Shown piece after piece: positions 53,269 to 63,940 of a DNA stretch of 64,000 bases. The DNA comes from Nigrospora sphaerica. Lineage: Eukaryota; Ascomycota; Sordariomycetes; Amphisphaeriales; Apiosporaceae. Both the position numbers and the translations under genes were made by a program. Below the pieces are notes generated by a model, which saw nothing but the letters and a program-made list of their open reading frames with translations, was not told the origin of the DNA and searched no databases. The stretch is taken from assembly GCA_018287875.1 (NCBI GenBank), contig JAGVVL010000014.1:37290-101289 (forward strand), given 5' to 3'. How positions within the stretch are numbered: position 1 is the stretch's first letter; the number at the start of each line of letters is the position of its first letter.

Positions 53269-54955
53269 CATGATGGAGCCATCTTCCGCGGGCTTCAATC
53301 CCACGTCTGCCGCCACAACCCACTAGGATCCCGGATTGGATCGCATCCTCAGCCTCCGTGTCTACGGCTTCGGGAACTCGGGCCTCGCAGCAAGTATGTA
53401 TCGCGCCTTCGGCGAAGCGCGTCCGTCACGACAGATCGACCTGCGCGACCGATGCGGCTTTCGCGAACGCATTCAACCTGCCCAACACACCCCTTCTCAC
53501 CGGTGGCATGCCCCGCACACCGAGCTGATGTGATGGCTCCTCGGCGCGGACGAGGAAGAGGCGAGCCGACGACACGATCGACGACCACGATCCCGACGCT
53601 GACCCCACACCGAAGCCTAAACCGAGATCCTCGAATCCCTTCCGATCACCTACGAAGTCAGCACGTCGACTGAACAGTCGAATAAACCATAAGAAGTATA
53701 TCGAGATGCTGCAGATGCCGATTTATACCGTCCGTTTCCAGGACATGAAGAGGCGCGACTACATATGACCAGCCGACGTTCAAGACTCGTACAAGTAACT
53801 TCTGCGCGCCATGCATGGCGAGGGCGTGATTCTGAACGAGGTTCGGGACCAGGTCACGGTGATGGTCGACAACGACGCTCGCCCGCACCATTTCCGCGCC
53901 GCTATAGCGCAGGAAGCACCAGATCTCGCCACTGCCATCGCCGCCGCCGTGCTCCACGACGGCATCTGGGAAGTCTGGAATAAGGTGACGACCACCATGG
54001 ACGGGCGCTCCTACGAGTCTTTCCGGAACAACCTTGTGCACACACCGACACTTGAACTCGTCTTTACGGCAACGAAAACTTTCGAGCGCCACGGTCAGCC
54101 GGGCCTTAGGCACCCCCAGCCTGCCCGCGCACGCTTCGAACCCGCCATGAATGCCACCATCCTTCGTCGCTACGTCCCGTACACTGGCCAACGCGTCACG
54201 GGTCCCCCGAGGTCGTCGTCGTCCTCGGCCGCCTCGGACACGAGTGACCTGGCGTGATCCGTGTCCAACACCAGCGGCACGGACGCTTCCGACGCACCGA
54301 AGGGGCTGTCCCACACCAGTAGCGACAGTAAAAGGCCGACTACGTGCTAGCTATCGACACGCCAAAGGGCTCGAGGCTACCAGCCGTCTTCGACAGTCTC
54401 ATCCCGGCCGAGAACCTCGAGGCCGGCGGCGGGTTCGACCAGGGCATCCTCCCGCACGTGAATCAAACGCTGTCAGGCATGCTGCAGTGGAGCCCTATCT
54501 TCTCTTCCATTGGGACCAAGTTGCCGGCTTCGGCCGCTGCCGACCCGCTGGTCAAACTTGGTATTTGGGTGGCGGCGTGGTATAAGCGGATGCGCTCCGC
54601 CCGCAACTACATTCGAAGGCTGCGGCCTGGTCTACCACCACCCGCACCCGACAAAGCACCGCCCTCCACCTTCCTACTGGAGTTCATTGGCCATGAGTGG
54701 CGCTTGTATCTGGCATCTCCAACGCAAGATACTGGCATCACGGGTGACACGATCGAGAGCCTCACACCCTTTGGGCCTTGCACCATCGGCTCGAAGGAAG
54801 ACATTGTCACCCATATAAGCTCGTGGCCTGCTTATGGGCCATTAGAAGTGAGGCAGACGATGTTCCAAAGTAGCCCAGAGGGCTGGTTCCTATGTGATGA
54901 GTTACTACCGGCGTTAGAGACACCACAACCTAATGATGGGAAAAGCGAATCATGA
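53269..54955 (+). pseudogene. Fungal PD-(D/E)XK nuclease-like protein, several frame breaks, catalytic Glu apparently replaced
   Basis: A possible start is the ATG at 53269-53271 (MMEPSSAGFNP). The N-terminal low-complexity part is scattered over frames. At 53790-54254 the conserved N-lobe reads LLRAMHGEGVILNEVRDQV ... GIWEVWNKVTTTM ... TPTLELVFTA and INATI-like NATILRRYVPYT. The C-lobe, 54332-54955, has the acidic ADYVLAID strand, then SSIGTKLP, then LVKLGIWVAAWYKRM and a GHEWRLYLASPTQD strand. In the family, SIETK supplies the ExK catalytic pair; here Glu is Gly (GGG). A frame step at AAAA near 54329-54334 and a TGA at 54255-54257 separate the parts. Relatives are uncharacterised proteins, often near mobile elements. 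Confidence 0.65.
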
Positions 54956-55602
54956 CAACGTCCAGGCGTGGCCAAATTTTGCATTGAGCATGCCGAGGAC
55001 CCAGAAGAGGTGGGCGTGGACGATTTTCGGGAGGCGCAACGCCGCAGTGTGTACTCAATACCGAGGTTCGACAGTTTCTCAAGATGGTGATAATTACCTC
55101 ACGCGGCACGTCGTGGAAGCCTTCATACCTCGTCAAACGCGACGGCGCAGGTGGGGCCGTAGATGGCGGGCGGGTCAACGGGGGGACGTGTACAAAAGTA
55201 CAGGATTAGACGGACCAAAGGACAGATGGGCAGAGCACTCGACAGTGTTCAAGGACGGTGATGCCGAGGGGACAAGAGTGGACTGGGTTTACACAGCGTC
55301 CGGATAGAAGGGGGATGCGATGCACAAGGGACGAAAGTAACCACACGGGCCAAGGCGGGCAAGTGCTGAGGCCCGGCCCGCCGAATTGCCATCCATGGGA
55401 AGCTCAAGGTACGCGAGAGCCGAGCATCCTCGTCTGGAGGGCAGGGCGCAGCATTGCTCCCACAGCACGAAGCGTCAGGCCTCTCAGTAGCTCCGTTGAC
55501 CTCGGCGGCAGGAAACGGGATCCAGGTGAAAACAGGCTGTTAGAGTGGTCCCTCCGTAAATCGCATCAGCCGCGTTTTTCTTTCTCGACATGTGGTAAGT
55601 TA
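54956..55602. other. Intergenic up to the pogo transposon
   Basis: No supported gene is seen. The TA dinucleotide at 55601-55602 is the target site of the next element. Confidence 0.4.
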
Positions 55603-56820
55603 GGTGACCCCCATTTGGCCACCCCCACTTTTGGCCACCCTAAAATATTCACCGCCATCCCAGCCACCCGAATTGATATCTTTTATTTCTTCGCCAATTT
55701 TGCTCCAAATGAAATATTACTTAAGTTAAAATTGTAGTAATTAAAGATGAAGCCATACGACGAACAAGATCTCCGAAGTGCTCTCGATTCCGTCGCCAAT
55801 AGGGCTTCAGTCCAGCAATCCGCTTAAGAATACGGAATTCCGAGATCGACACTTAGAAACCGAATTAAAGGACATCAACGCAGGTCAGAAGCTTTCGCAT
55901 ACCAGCAGAGGCTTAGACCAGTCTAAGAAGAGCTACTTACAACTTGGATCCTAACCTAAGCTGCCTTAGGCTCTTCACCTCACACACCTAAGCTCGCTGA
56001 AGTTCGCCGAACGCATCCTCCGGGCTTAAGGCGACAGCGAGCCACTGGGAAAGAGGTGGCTACAGGCCTTCCTACGTAAGAACCCAGCTGTAAGGGTTCA
56101 GAAGAGCCGGTCTATCGACTTGCAGCGTGTCAATGGCGCCTCAGTTGAGGTAATTTGCTTATAGTTCCTGATATCTTCAATTACCGGAGATCCAGCAGGC
56201 TGAAGCCAGCTAACTGCTATAATATGGATAAAGCAGGACTCCTAAAAAGTGCTGGATTAAACAGTTTAGTACTTGGAGGTTCGGAAAAACGCTTAATCTA
56301 AAAGAAACAGCCTAGTTCTTATACTTAAACATCCTTTATTGAATATATCTTTGCTTAAGGCAAGGCGCCCTGCCCCTATTAGTTATTTTTAAGGGCAAAA
56401 CAGTTTAATAGCAATAGTTCCCGGTCGATTTAAGCCAATTTAGAGGCTGGCAGTTCACTGTAACCGAAAACAGATGGATCATAGACGAAACAGCGCTCGA
56501 GTGGCTTAAGAAAGTCTTTATCTTAAATACCACCCTTGAGGACCCTTCCGAGTACTGCCTCACTCGTTATGGACGGCTATGGTAGCCATACAACAACTGA
56601 TTTTATATTTCAGTGCTTCTCTTATCGGATTTACCTTCTCTTTTTGCCCCTTCATACCTCTCATGTCCTCCAACATCTCGATTTAGCCGTTTTCAGTTCT
56701 TTAAAATCGGCGTACCGGAAAGAGCTCGGATTTCTGACTCAATTAACGGACTCAACGGTAGTTGGCAAGCGAAATTTTCTTGCCTGCTACCAGAAGGCTC
56801 GCTTAGCTGGTCTTACCGGT
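55603..56820 (+). mobile_element. 5' part of a pogo/Fot-like DNA transposon, interrupted by a chromovirus
   Basis: The element starts after TA with GGTGACCCCCATTTGGCCACC, followed by subterminal GGCCACCC repeats. The transposase starts at ATG 55747: psq-type HTH (ALDSVANRASVQQSA, EYGIPRSTLRNRIKGH), CENP-B-like HTH remnants, NMDKAGLLKSAGLNSLVLG, and the DDE core VMDGYGSHTTTDFIFQCF with YLLFLPLHTSHVLQHLDLAVFSSLKSAYRKEL. Many stops and frame changes are present. The coding sequence is cut at 56820 inside the CYQKARLAGLT segment by the LTR that begins at 56821. The 3' end and TIR lie beyond the window. Confidence 0.85.
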
Positions 56821-57036
56821 TGTTACGGCATGGGTACATAGGTACAAGGGCATGGCAACGCATGGACGACTTACCGCTGCCTGGCGGTACGTACCGCCGC
56901 TGGCTGGATATATTCCTGCCAAACAGTGACTGAGAGGAGCCTGTTCCTCTTCTTTTCCTCTTCACCTGTAGTTTTCGCATCTCAATAGAACCCTTGGGTC
57001 ATCAACAGATCCCTCGTTCCTCTGAACCGTGACACA
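56821..57036 (+). repeat. 5' LTR of the third chromovirus (right end approximate)
   Basis: It starts TGTTACGGC. The best CA end before the leader is CGTGACACA near 57036, giving about 216 bp. The end cannot be fixed because only 60 bp of the other LTR are in the window. Confidence 0.6.
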
Positions 57037-57189
57037 ACTTCTGGTCTCCTCATCCGCCTGGGAAGGCTTCTATCAATATCCCAAACCTTCAAGATATCTG
57101 GATGGGTACGCAGCTACAAGCGCGACCTACACGATCGATCAGCTAAGACGGGTACGCAGCTGTAGGCGCGACCCACACACACCACCAAG
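57037..57189 (+). repeat. Leader of the third chromovirus with a 29-bp imperfect tandem repeat
   Basis: Two copies of a 29-bp unit starting GGGTACGCAGCT lie at about 57105-57134 and 57148-57177, separated by 14 bp. Their differences are mainly C/T and G/A transitions, so they probably diverged by RIP. Confidence 0.5.
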
Positions 57190-58400
57190 ATGCCGCCAAA
57201 GCGCGCCACCCCCCAGACCACGGAACCTAAGAACGATAACCGCGGGGGTTCTGCCGATACCACCGACTCCAATAATACCGAGATCGACACCGAGTCCGAG
57301 ATTCGTCTAAGAGCACCACCGACGCCTTAAGCTAGAGAGACAGATGAAGGATCTCTAACAGCAGATGGCTGCCTTAATCCAGCAGACAGCAGGAAGTACC
57401 TAAGGCACACCACCGCCTGTTCCCCCGCTGAAGGTTCCCGACCGAGGCTAAGCGCCTCCTCAACTCCGGTACAATCAGAAGTCTAAGGATATCGTCAAGT
57501 TCGAGACTTGGTTCCGTCAGGTTAAGAATAAAATCTTAGTTAACGTTTCCTGTTTCCACAGACCTTCTAAGCAGGCCTATATCGAAGGCCGCCTCGGCAG
57601 AGAGGCCAGCGATAATCTCTAGCCCTACTTTTAACAAACGCACTCTACTCCGATCTAGTTATACGAGGCCTTAATAGCGCATCTTTAATAACAGTACTAT
57701 AACCCTAACTAAATAGAGGCTGCCTTTTAGAATTTGAGAACCTTTATATAGCCGCGGAATAGATTTTAGGTCTTTAAGAACAAGTTCCTTCGACTTACTA
57801 GCGAAACTAGCTAAGTTAAGACAGATTAGAAACGCCTCTTTAACCGAAAGTTTATAATAGAGTTGTAAACAGCACTAGCCTCCTATATTAAGAGCAGTAT
57901 TAGATTTGATATGTTTATAACTGGCTACTTAAATTACACTGGTCCTTTAGTTTACTAAGAGTGACGACCCTAGATATCGCGCGAACTATAGAAACCGTGG
58001 TGGTAATTACCAAACCCTATCCCCGCTATCGACTAATCGGATCCTGCTAAACCTTTAAAGAAGCATTATATTACCTTAGCCTTAGCCTGTTAACACAGTC
58101 TTAATAAGCTTTATCGCCTTTTAAAGAACCGACTTTATCTTAACTATAAAAAGCCTGGCTACTACGTTAATAACTGCTTAAAGAAGCGAGTTAATATTGA
58201 CTATTCGAACCGTATTAATGTTTTAGTCAGCTAATAAATAGAACTCCCGTCCTTATTCAAACGCCGATAATCTTACAATTGAGATTCTTAACTTTAACTA
58301 AGTTAAAGATATCACAGATTCGGAAAACTAGATACCCTAAATGAGTGGACTCAAAAGGAAATTATCGATATTAAGAACATATAAGATAAGCGATCCTCTA
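57190..58400 (+). pseudogene. Gag of the third chromovirus
   Basis: The gene starts at ATG 57190 in good context (CCAAGATG), MPPKRATPQTTEPKND. A Pro-rich linker leads to capsid fragments (KFETWFRQVKNKILVNVSCF; AYIEGRLGREASDNL). The nucleocapsid finger at about 58131-58180 reads LNYKKPGYYVNNCLKK, where Cys-to-Tyr and His-to-Tyr changes destroy zinc binding. These are C-to-T or G-to-A changes. Frames are otherwise broken by TAG and TAA. Confidence 0.75.
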
Positions 58401-61400
58401 ATTTTTAAGTATTTAAAGGGAAAACCGTTTACTTTCCCTTATATTATAGCTTATAATAGATTATCTTTCTCTGCCTATGCCCTCGTTAACACGGAGTAAG
58501 CGAATACCTGTTTATAAATGTGCCTTCGCTTAAAGGCTCCTCTAATACCTACACCTCTCTACTGTTCGTGACTTTCACCCTTAACCTATTGGCGGATTTA
58601 ACAGTACCTTATCGCAATTAGTGGACATTGCCTTACTAGGACACTTCTAAATCCAGAGCTATCTCACTGCCCGAACCTATTTTCTAGTCCTTAATATACG
58701 CTACGACGTGATAGTTGGTCGTAAATAGTTGGAAACACACGATATAATATTAAATATTCGTTATTATTATTTTCTCTTCCTTAAGGAATAGACCCTTAAC
58801 GTATAGAACATTATATTACTATAGACTAAGCTAGATAGCTTTTATAGAACCCTACTTTCGATACAGACGCTTAATATCGTAAGCGAAAGATAGCTATCAA
58901 AGACTAGCGACGCTTAGTGCCAAAGATTACAGTATCTAAATTCTCCCGTTATCCGCGGTATATATAACCAACACCGATTATAAGAAGTCGCCACCGATAA
59001 TTCGATATAAGAAAATCCTAACGCGACCTATAACCACTTATATATAAGGATAACGAAACGACAAAGGCATCGCAAAGATAAAACGCGCGTTAGCTGAACT
59101 AACCAACGCGCCGCCCCCGTTGCCAACACCGCTACCGAGGCCACCGTTGTCCCCGATGGAACGCGACTTTAAGGACCCTTCATCTAACGCTGGAGCTCGG
59201 CAGGAAGTTTTAAAGAACGTATCGACGTTGCTTTTATCTCCGCACTAGCAATGGAAATATCCTACCGCTGAAACCCTTAAGATTAGCACGTTACTAGCCT
59301 CCATGTAATAGACAAGATTATCCTCTAGAAGTAAACGTTATAAGGACGTCTTACCCTTAAACTCGGACACTCTTTACGAAAAGTATTACAAGTGGTATTA
59401 AAGCAATACCACGAGTATTTAAATATGTTCAGTAAGTTCGAGTTTAATAAGTTACCACTGTATCGCACTTGCGACTATAAGATTATCTTAAATAATAACG
59501 CTAAGTTAGACGAGCTCTTAGGATACTCGGGTTTACAGAAGATGTTGCTTAAGGAAATAGAGATATACTGGAAGTACGTAACCGAGAACTTAGCAAAGAG
59601 ATTTATCGAGTTAAGTAAAGCGCCTTAAGTAGCACTAATCCTTTTCGCGCTTAAAGGGAACAGAGGACTACGCTTTTATGGACTTTAAAAAGCTTAACTT
59701 TATTACTTATAAAGACCGACACCCACTTCCTTAATCGAGGAGATTATAACCCGGATTTCTAAGATAAAGGTCTTTATAAAGCTGGATACCTAATATATAT
59801 TCCACCGGATCCGAATAACGCCAGGATTAGAAAAGTTAACAGCGTTCTATACTTATTATAAGACCTTTTAATATAATGTACTCTTATTCGGATTAACAAA
59901 CAGACTCGCGACTTTTCAGCGCTTTATAAATAACACTTCAATAGACTATTTAAATAATTTCTACTTAGTATATTTAGACGATATCGTCATTTTTTCGGAT
60001 TTAATTAAAAACACAAGGATTATATAAGGAGGGTCTTATAACGCCTTTAAAAGGCTGGACTATAAGCCGACACCGATAAATACAAATTTTATATTCGGAA
60101 ACAAAGTTCTTAAGCTTTATTATATTTATAGTGAGTGGCCGTGGATCCTATTAAGATGTCCGTCGTCTACAACTAGGCACCCCCGATATCTGTTAAAGGA
60201 GTGTAATCATTTCTCGGCTTCTACAATTTCTATTGTAAGTTTGTTCGCGAGTATAGGCAGATTGCTTAACTACTTACTAACCTAATAAAGTAAGGCTTAC
60301 CGACGTTCTAGTAGACAGAGGAGTGCTAGGAAGCTTTCGATACCTTAAAATAACGACTATTAGAAGCCCTAATCCTCGTATATTTTGGCTATAAGAGCGA
60401 TATATAAGTAAAGATAAATATTTCCGACGGAGTGATTACTAGAGTCCTATTATAAAAGAAGGATAACGCTTTTAATAACTAGCACCCTGTCGCCTTTTAC
60501 TTGAGACCTCTAAAGTTCGGAGCTTAATTATAGCATCTATAATAAAAAACTGTTAGCTATAGTTTAAGCCTTTAAGTATTAGTACATAAGCTTATAAGAC
60601 TTCAGTACCTATACTTCACGATTATAACGGACTATAGTACGTTAGAATACTTTAGCTAGAAACGTTATTTTAACTTATAATAAGCGAATTAAGCAGAGCT
60701 CCTTACCGAATACCACTGCCTACTGAAGTACCGCTTAAGAACGTAGAATACTACGGCCAACGCTTTATTATAGAAAACGGAAAATCTGAAAACATAGAAA
60801 AAGAAAACCAAGGCAATGCAATACCTGGCTATCTTCTAGGAGGGCGAGCACAGATATATACCAGCGCTTTCTATAGTGGAACCCTTAAGTAAGGTGGCCC
60901 TCTTGAAGGATGACCTGCCATCGCCACCACTCTTTAAGTCAATGCTAATATATCGTGCCGTCGAACTTAACTGCACCGACCCCCTTCTCCAGCCGTTTCG
61001 GGAAAAGACTACGTTAAAGCTAACCGACAGCATTACCTAAACCCTTTTTAACAGAACCCTCCTAAAGAACAGTAAACTAGTAGTCCCCAAATAAGACAAT
61101 TTAAGGAGGTATATTTTAGAAGACTTCTATTTGCACTTAATATCCGCGTACCCAGGATATAACAAGCTCCGTAAATTAGTGCTGAGCCAGTACTAGTAGC
61201 CAGGATTATCTAAAGACGTCGACTATTTCGTAGCCAACTGTCGAGTATGCTGATTATTTAAAGTCCCTGGATAAGACGCTAGGATTTCTTTATCCCTTTC
61301 CGATACTGCTTCGCTTATAGTAGTCGATTTAAATAAACTTTAATACTATACTTAAAAATCGAAAGGGGTTTAATAACCTCTTTATTATAGTTTACTTATT

Positions 61401-61403
61401 AAG
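58401..61403 (+). pseudogene. Pol of the third chromovirus up to the integrase core
   Basis: Protease remnants lie at 58560-58740. The pre-RT segment is open at 59392-59628 (KQYHEYLNMFSKFEFNKLP). RT follows with an FGLTNRLATFQRFINN-type motif and YLDDIVIFS intact. RNase H lies at 60340-60700. The H2C2 finger (LISAYPGYNKLRKLVLS, ANCRVC) lies at about 61140-61260. The first integrase Asp region (VDLNKL) and NNLFIIVYLLSN end at the TA insertion site. Stops are numerous. Confidence 0.8.
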
Positions 61404-61405
61404 TA

Positions 61406-61451
61406 ACGTACATGTCAATTGAGCTGCGCAGTCAATTGAGATGCGCACTCC
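61406..61451 (+). repeat. Left TIR of the second pogo element
   Basis: The 46-bp TIR contains two copies of the palindrome TCAATTGA followed by GCTGCGCAG and GATGCGCA, likely transposase sites. It is identical to the reverse complement of 63215-63260. Confidence 0.95.
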
Positions 61452-61511
61452 TAAGCACTTCACGTATGAATCCATCGACTACCCAACCAGAACGCCTTAA
61501 ATTAATTCAAA

Positions 61512-63163
61512 CTATTCGGAATCGGACTCTATAGACGTTTCCACCTTTACTTCATATGTGCGCGCATTATGGCCGGTGTTGCTGCAGATGCCACACCAGT
61601 GTTCGCGCGGTCGCGACCGTGTCGCCCGACTGCTACTCGCACGCGTTTCCTCGGCGAACTGCGCATCCACGTCCCTCTGGGCTAAAAGGTCTTGAGCCTC
61701 GCCTACTTCAAGTGTTCCTCCTTCTTGTAAGCGAGATTTTTTAACATTGCGACGTTTTACGAGGCCGGTGTTAGCCTCTCGAAGCGTTTTAACCTCGGCC
61801 CGGAGGAGGGCGGCCTCGTGTATTATCGCCATCGCCCCCTTCGCAAACTGGTCGATAGCTAATAAAATCGGTGTCGGGGAGCTTCCCTGGTGCTGGCGAA
61901 CTCGATTTTTAATATAATCGGTTTGCGAAGTCGCTTGCGTTGGGTTGTGTGGCGTCTGAGATGCCCACGCGAGGCCCGTTAGCGGGAGGCTACCTGACAG
62001 CGAAGGCGTCGATATCTTCACATCTAGCTTAAAGAGAACCCGTTCCGGATCGAGAGGCACTAATCCGGCCCTGGCGAATCCAGCCTTAACGTTATTCGGC
62101 GTGAAAACCTTCGTATACACGGCTTGGAAGGCGATAAGGAACTCGGCCTTAGTAATATAGTTAACAAGTGACTTCATAAAGGTTTCGATTTCGCTACCGT
62201 ACGCCCGCTTTAACGGGCTAAAACACCTAACGTCGAGTGGCTGGAGTAGGTGCGATAAGTGCGGAGGTATAGAGATATAAATAATGTTCTTCTGCTTGCA
62301 GAACGCCTAGAAATCGGCCGAGACGTGGCTCCCGTGCCCGTCGATCACTAACATTCGAAATAAGCCGGTTGCACACGACACGGTGTGTTTTTCAAAATGT
62401 CGAAGCCAGTCTAGGCCCGTCTCGTTATCGGTCTATCCATTCGCAGTTAGTTTAATAACCCAATCGCGTGGGAGGGTGCTGTCGGCGTACTAATTGGCTA
62501 GGTAGTAGGCGCCCTTCATGGCGATGAACGGCGGGAGGCACCAACCGTCTAAACAGACGCCCTGGATCACGGTGACCCATTCCCGATTGCTAGGCTGGAC
62601 CTTCTTTCGCTTTCCGCTCCGATCGGCGCCGGTTACGACTATCGAGGACGTGATTTGGCCCATCATGAAGCCGGTCTCGTCGAAGTTGTAGATATCCTCA
62701 TCCTGAATGCCGTATTTCGCCTTCAGATTTACGAAAAGCGCGAACCAGCCCGAGATCTTTTCAGGGTCTTCGCAGAGGGCCCTCTAGTAGTCGTATGCAC
62801 ACGAAAAACGCGTCCGGAGTTGTGGTTGTCGCTTGACGAAGTTCCCAGCCCAACGCGTCCCGACGCGTGGCGCGTTACGCGACGCGACGAGGATATTCGC
62901 CATATCTTCCACATCGCGTAAGCGCGGGGCAAACCCTCGCGAATCTAAGTCGAGGATGTATCGGATAAGCATCTCTTCGAGTTCGGTAAGGCGACACTTA
63001 TTACTGCGTATGTCGTCTCGGGCGCGTTTTCCTTCATTCTATTACGGATAGTAGATTCGGGGACGTGGAAGATAGATGCAGCGCGGCGTACTGTTATTGC
63101 GGGGTCGTTCCGAATCGTCTGGACCGCGAGAATGATTTGAGACTCTTGGGAACGTTGTAGCAT
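61512..63163 (-). pseudogene. Pogo-like DDE transposase, nearly complete
   Basis: The gene starts at ATG 63161-63163 and ends at the stop at 61512. The order is psq HTH (ILAVQTIRNDPAITVRRAASIFHVPESTIRNRM), CENP-B HTH (ADVEDMANIL-like RDVEDMANILVASR, VGTRWAGNFVKRQP), NFDETGFMMGQ with the first Asp, VIDGHGSHVSADF with the second Asp, PPHLSHLLQPLDVRCFSPLKRAYG with the third Asp, and a C-terminal CGICSNTGHNARTY zinc-knuckle-like motif. Breaks: one base lost at the AAAA run near 63029, and TAG codons near 62787, 62492, 62434 and 62309, where Trp or Gln is expected. The protein would cut and paste the element at TA in the nucleus. All three Asp residues are preserved. Confidence 0.9.
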
Positions 63164-63214
63164 GTTTAGTTGTGGAAATATATCTATCTAAAGTGGACGA
63201 AGTTGAATATAGCT

Positions 63215-63260
63215 GGAGTGCGCATCTCAATTGACTGCGCAGCTCAATTGACATGTACGT
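63215..63260 (-). repeat. Right TIR of the second pogo element
   Basis: It is a perfect inverted match of 61406-61451 and is followed by the TA target copy. Confidence 0.95.
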
Positions 63261-63262
63261 TA

Positions 63263-63940
63263 TAGAAACGGCATAATAATAGGCTACCTTATTTTAACAC
63301 TGTATATATAACTAGGCTAATAAGTTATAATATAAGCTAGACTTTAAAGTCGGGGATAAGGTGGTTATCTTTAAATGGATATAAACGACGGGCTAACTTG
63401 GCAACGCTATAACGTTCCCTTTAATATAGTAATATTATATTAAGGGGATAAGAGGACACTCTTACGAACTCGACATACCGCTAAACTAAAAGGGCACGAA
63501 CGTGTTTTATGCTAATCGCCTTCGGCGATTCTAAGACGACCCTCTCCTAGGACAACAGGCCGAGAATCCGGAGGGCGAAATTGTGGATCCTTCGTTAGAC
63601 AAAGAATAGGAGGTAGACCGAGTGCTGTCCTCTCAGCTGCACTATAGGAAACTTCAATACCAGGTGCGCTGGAAAGGTTAGGACCCGGACGTAACGTGGT
63701 ATAACGCGGAGTTATTCAAGAACAGCGCCACACTTCTCCAGAAATACCACGAAGAGTATCCAGATAACGCAGGACTGCCGAAGCGACTGGCTTCATAGCT
63801 TAACGCCGCAGCTAACGGTAAGATCGACCCACCTCACGTCGACGACAACTCTTCGGCTTCGACGAACCGAACGAGAAAGAGAATTACCCGGAAGAAGTAA
63901 CCGAAATTTGCAGATAAGTTTCATTTCTTAAAGGGGGTAA
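63263..63940 (+). pseudogene. Pol end of the third chromovirus: integrase C-terminus and chromodomain
   Basis: After the pogo element the reading resumes with KVGDKVVIFKW, HSYELDIPLN and VFYANRLRRF. It continues to the chromodomain at 63601-63770 (EVDRVLSSQLHYRKLQYQVRWKG ... DPDVTWYNAELFKNSATLLQKYHEEY). Two TAG codons there stand for Trp (E-W-EVDR and KG-W-DPDV). About 100 residues of the integrase core between the pogo site and KVGDKV are missing. The stop is at about 63900. Confidence 0.8.

Larger units (their letters stand above)
61406..63260 (-). mobile_element. Second pogo-like DNA transposon with perfect 46-bp TIRs, TA target duplication
   Basis: The element is 1855 bp. The ends match perfectly as inverted repeats over 46 bp (61406-61451 and 63215-63260) and start ACGTACATG. 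TA duplications are at 61404-61405 and 63261-63262. The single gene is on the minus strand. The insertion lies inside the integrase region of the third chromovirus. Confidence 0.95.
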
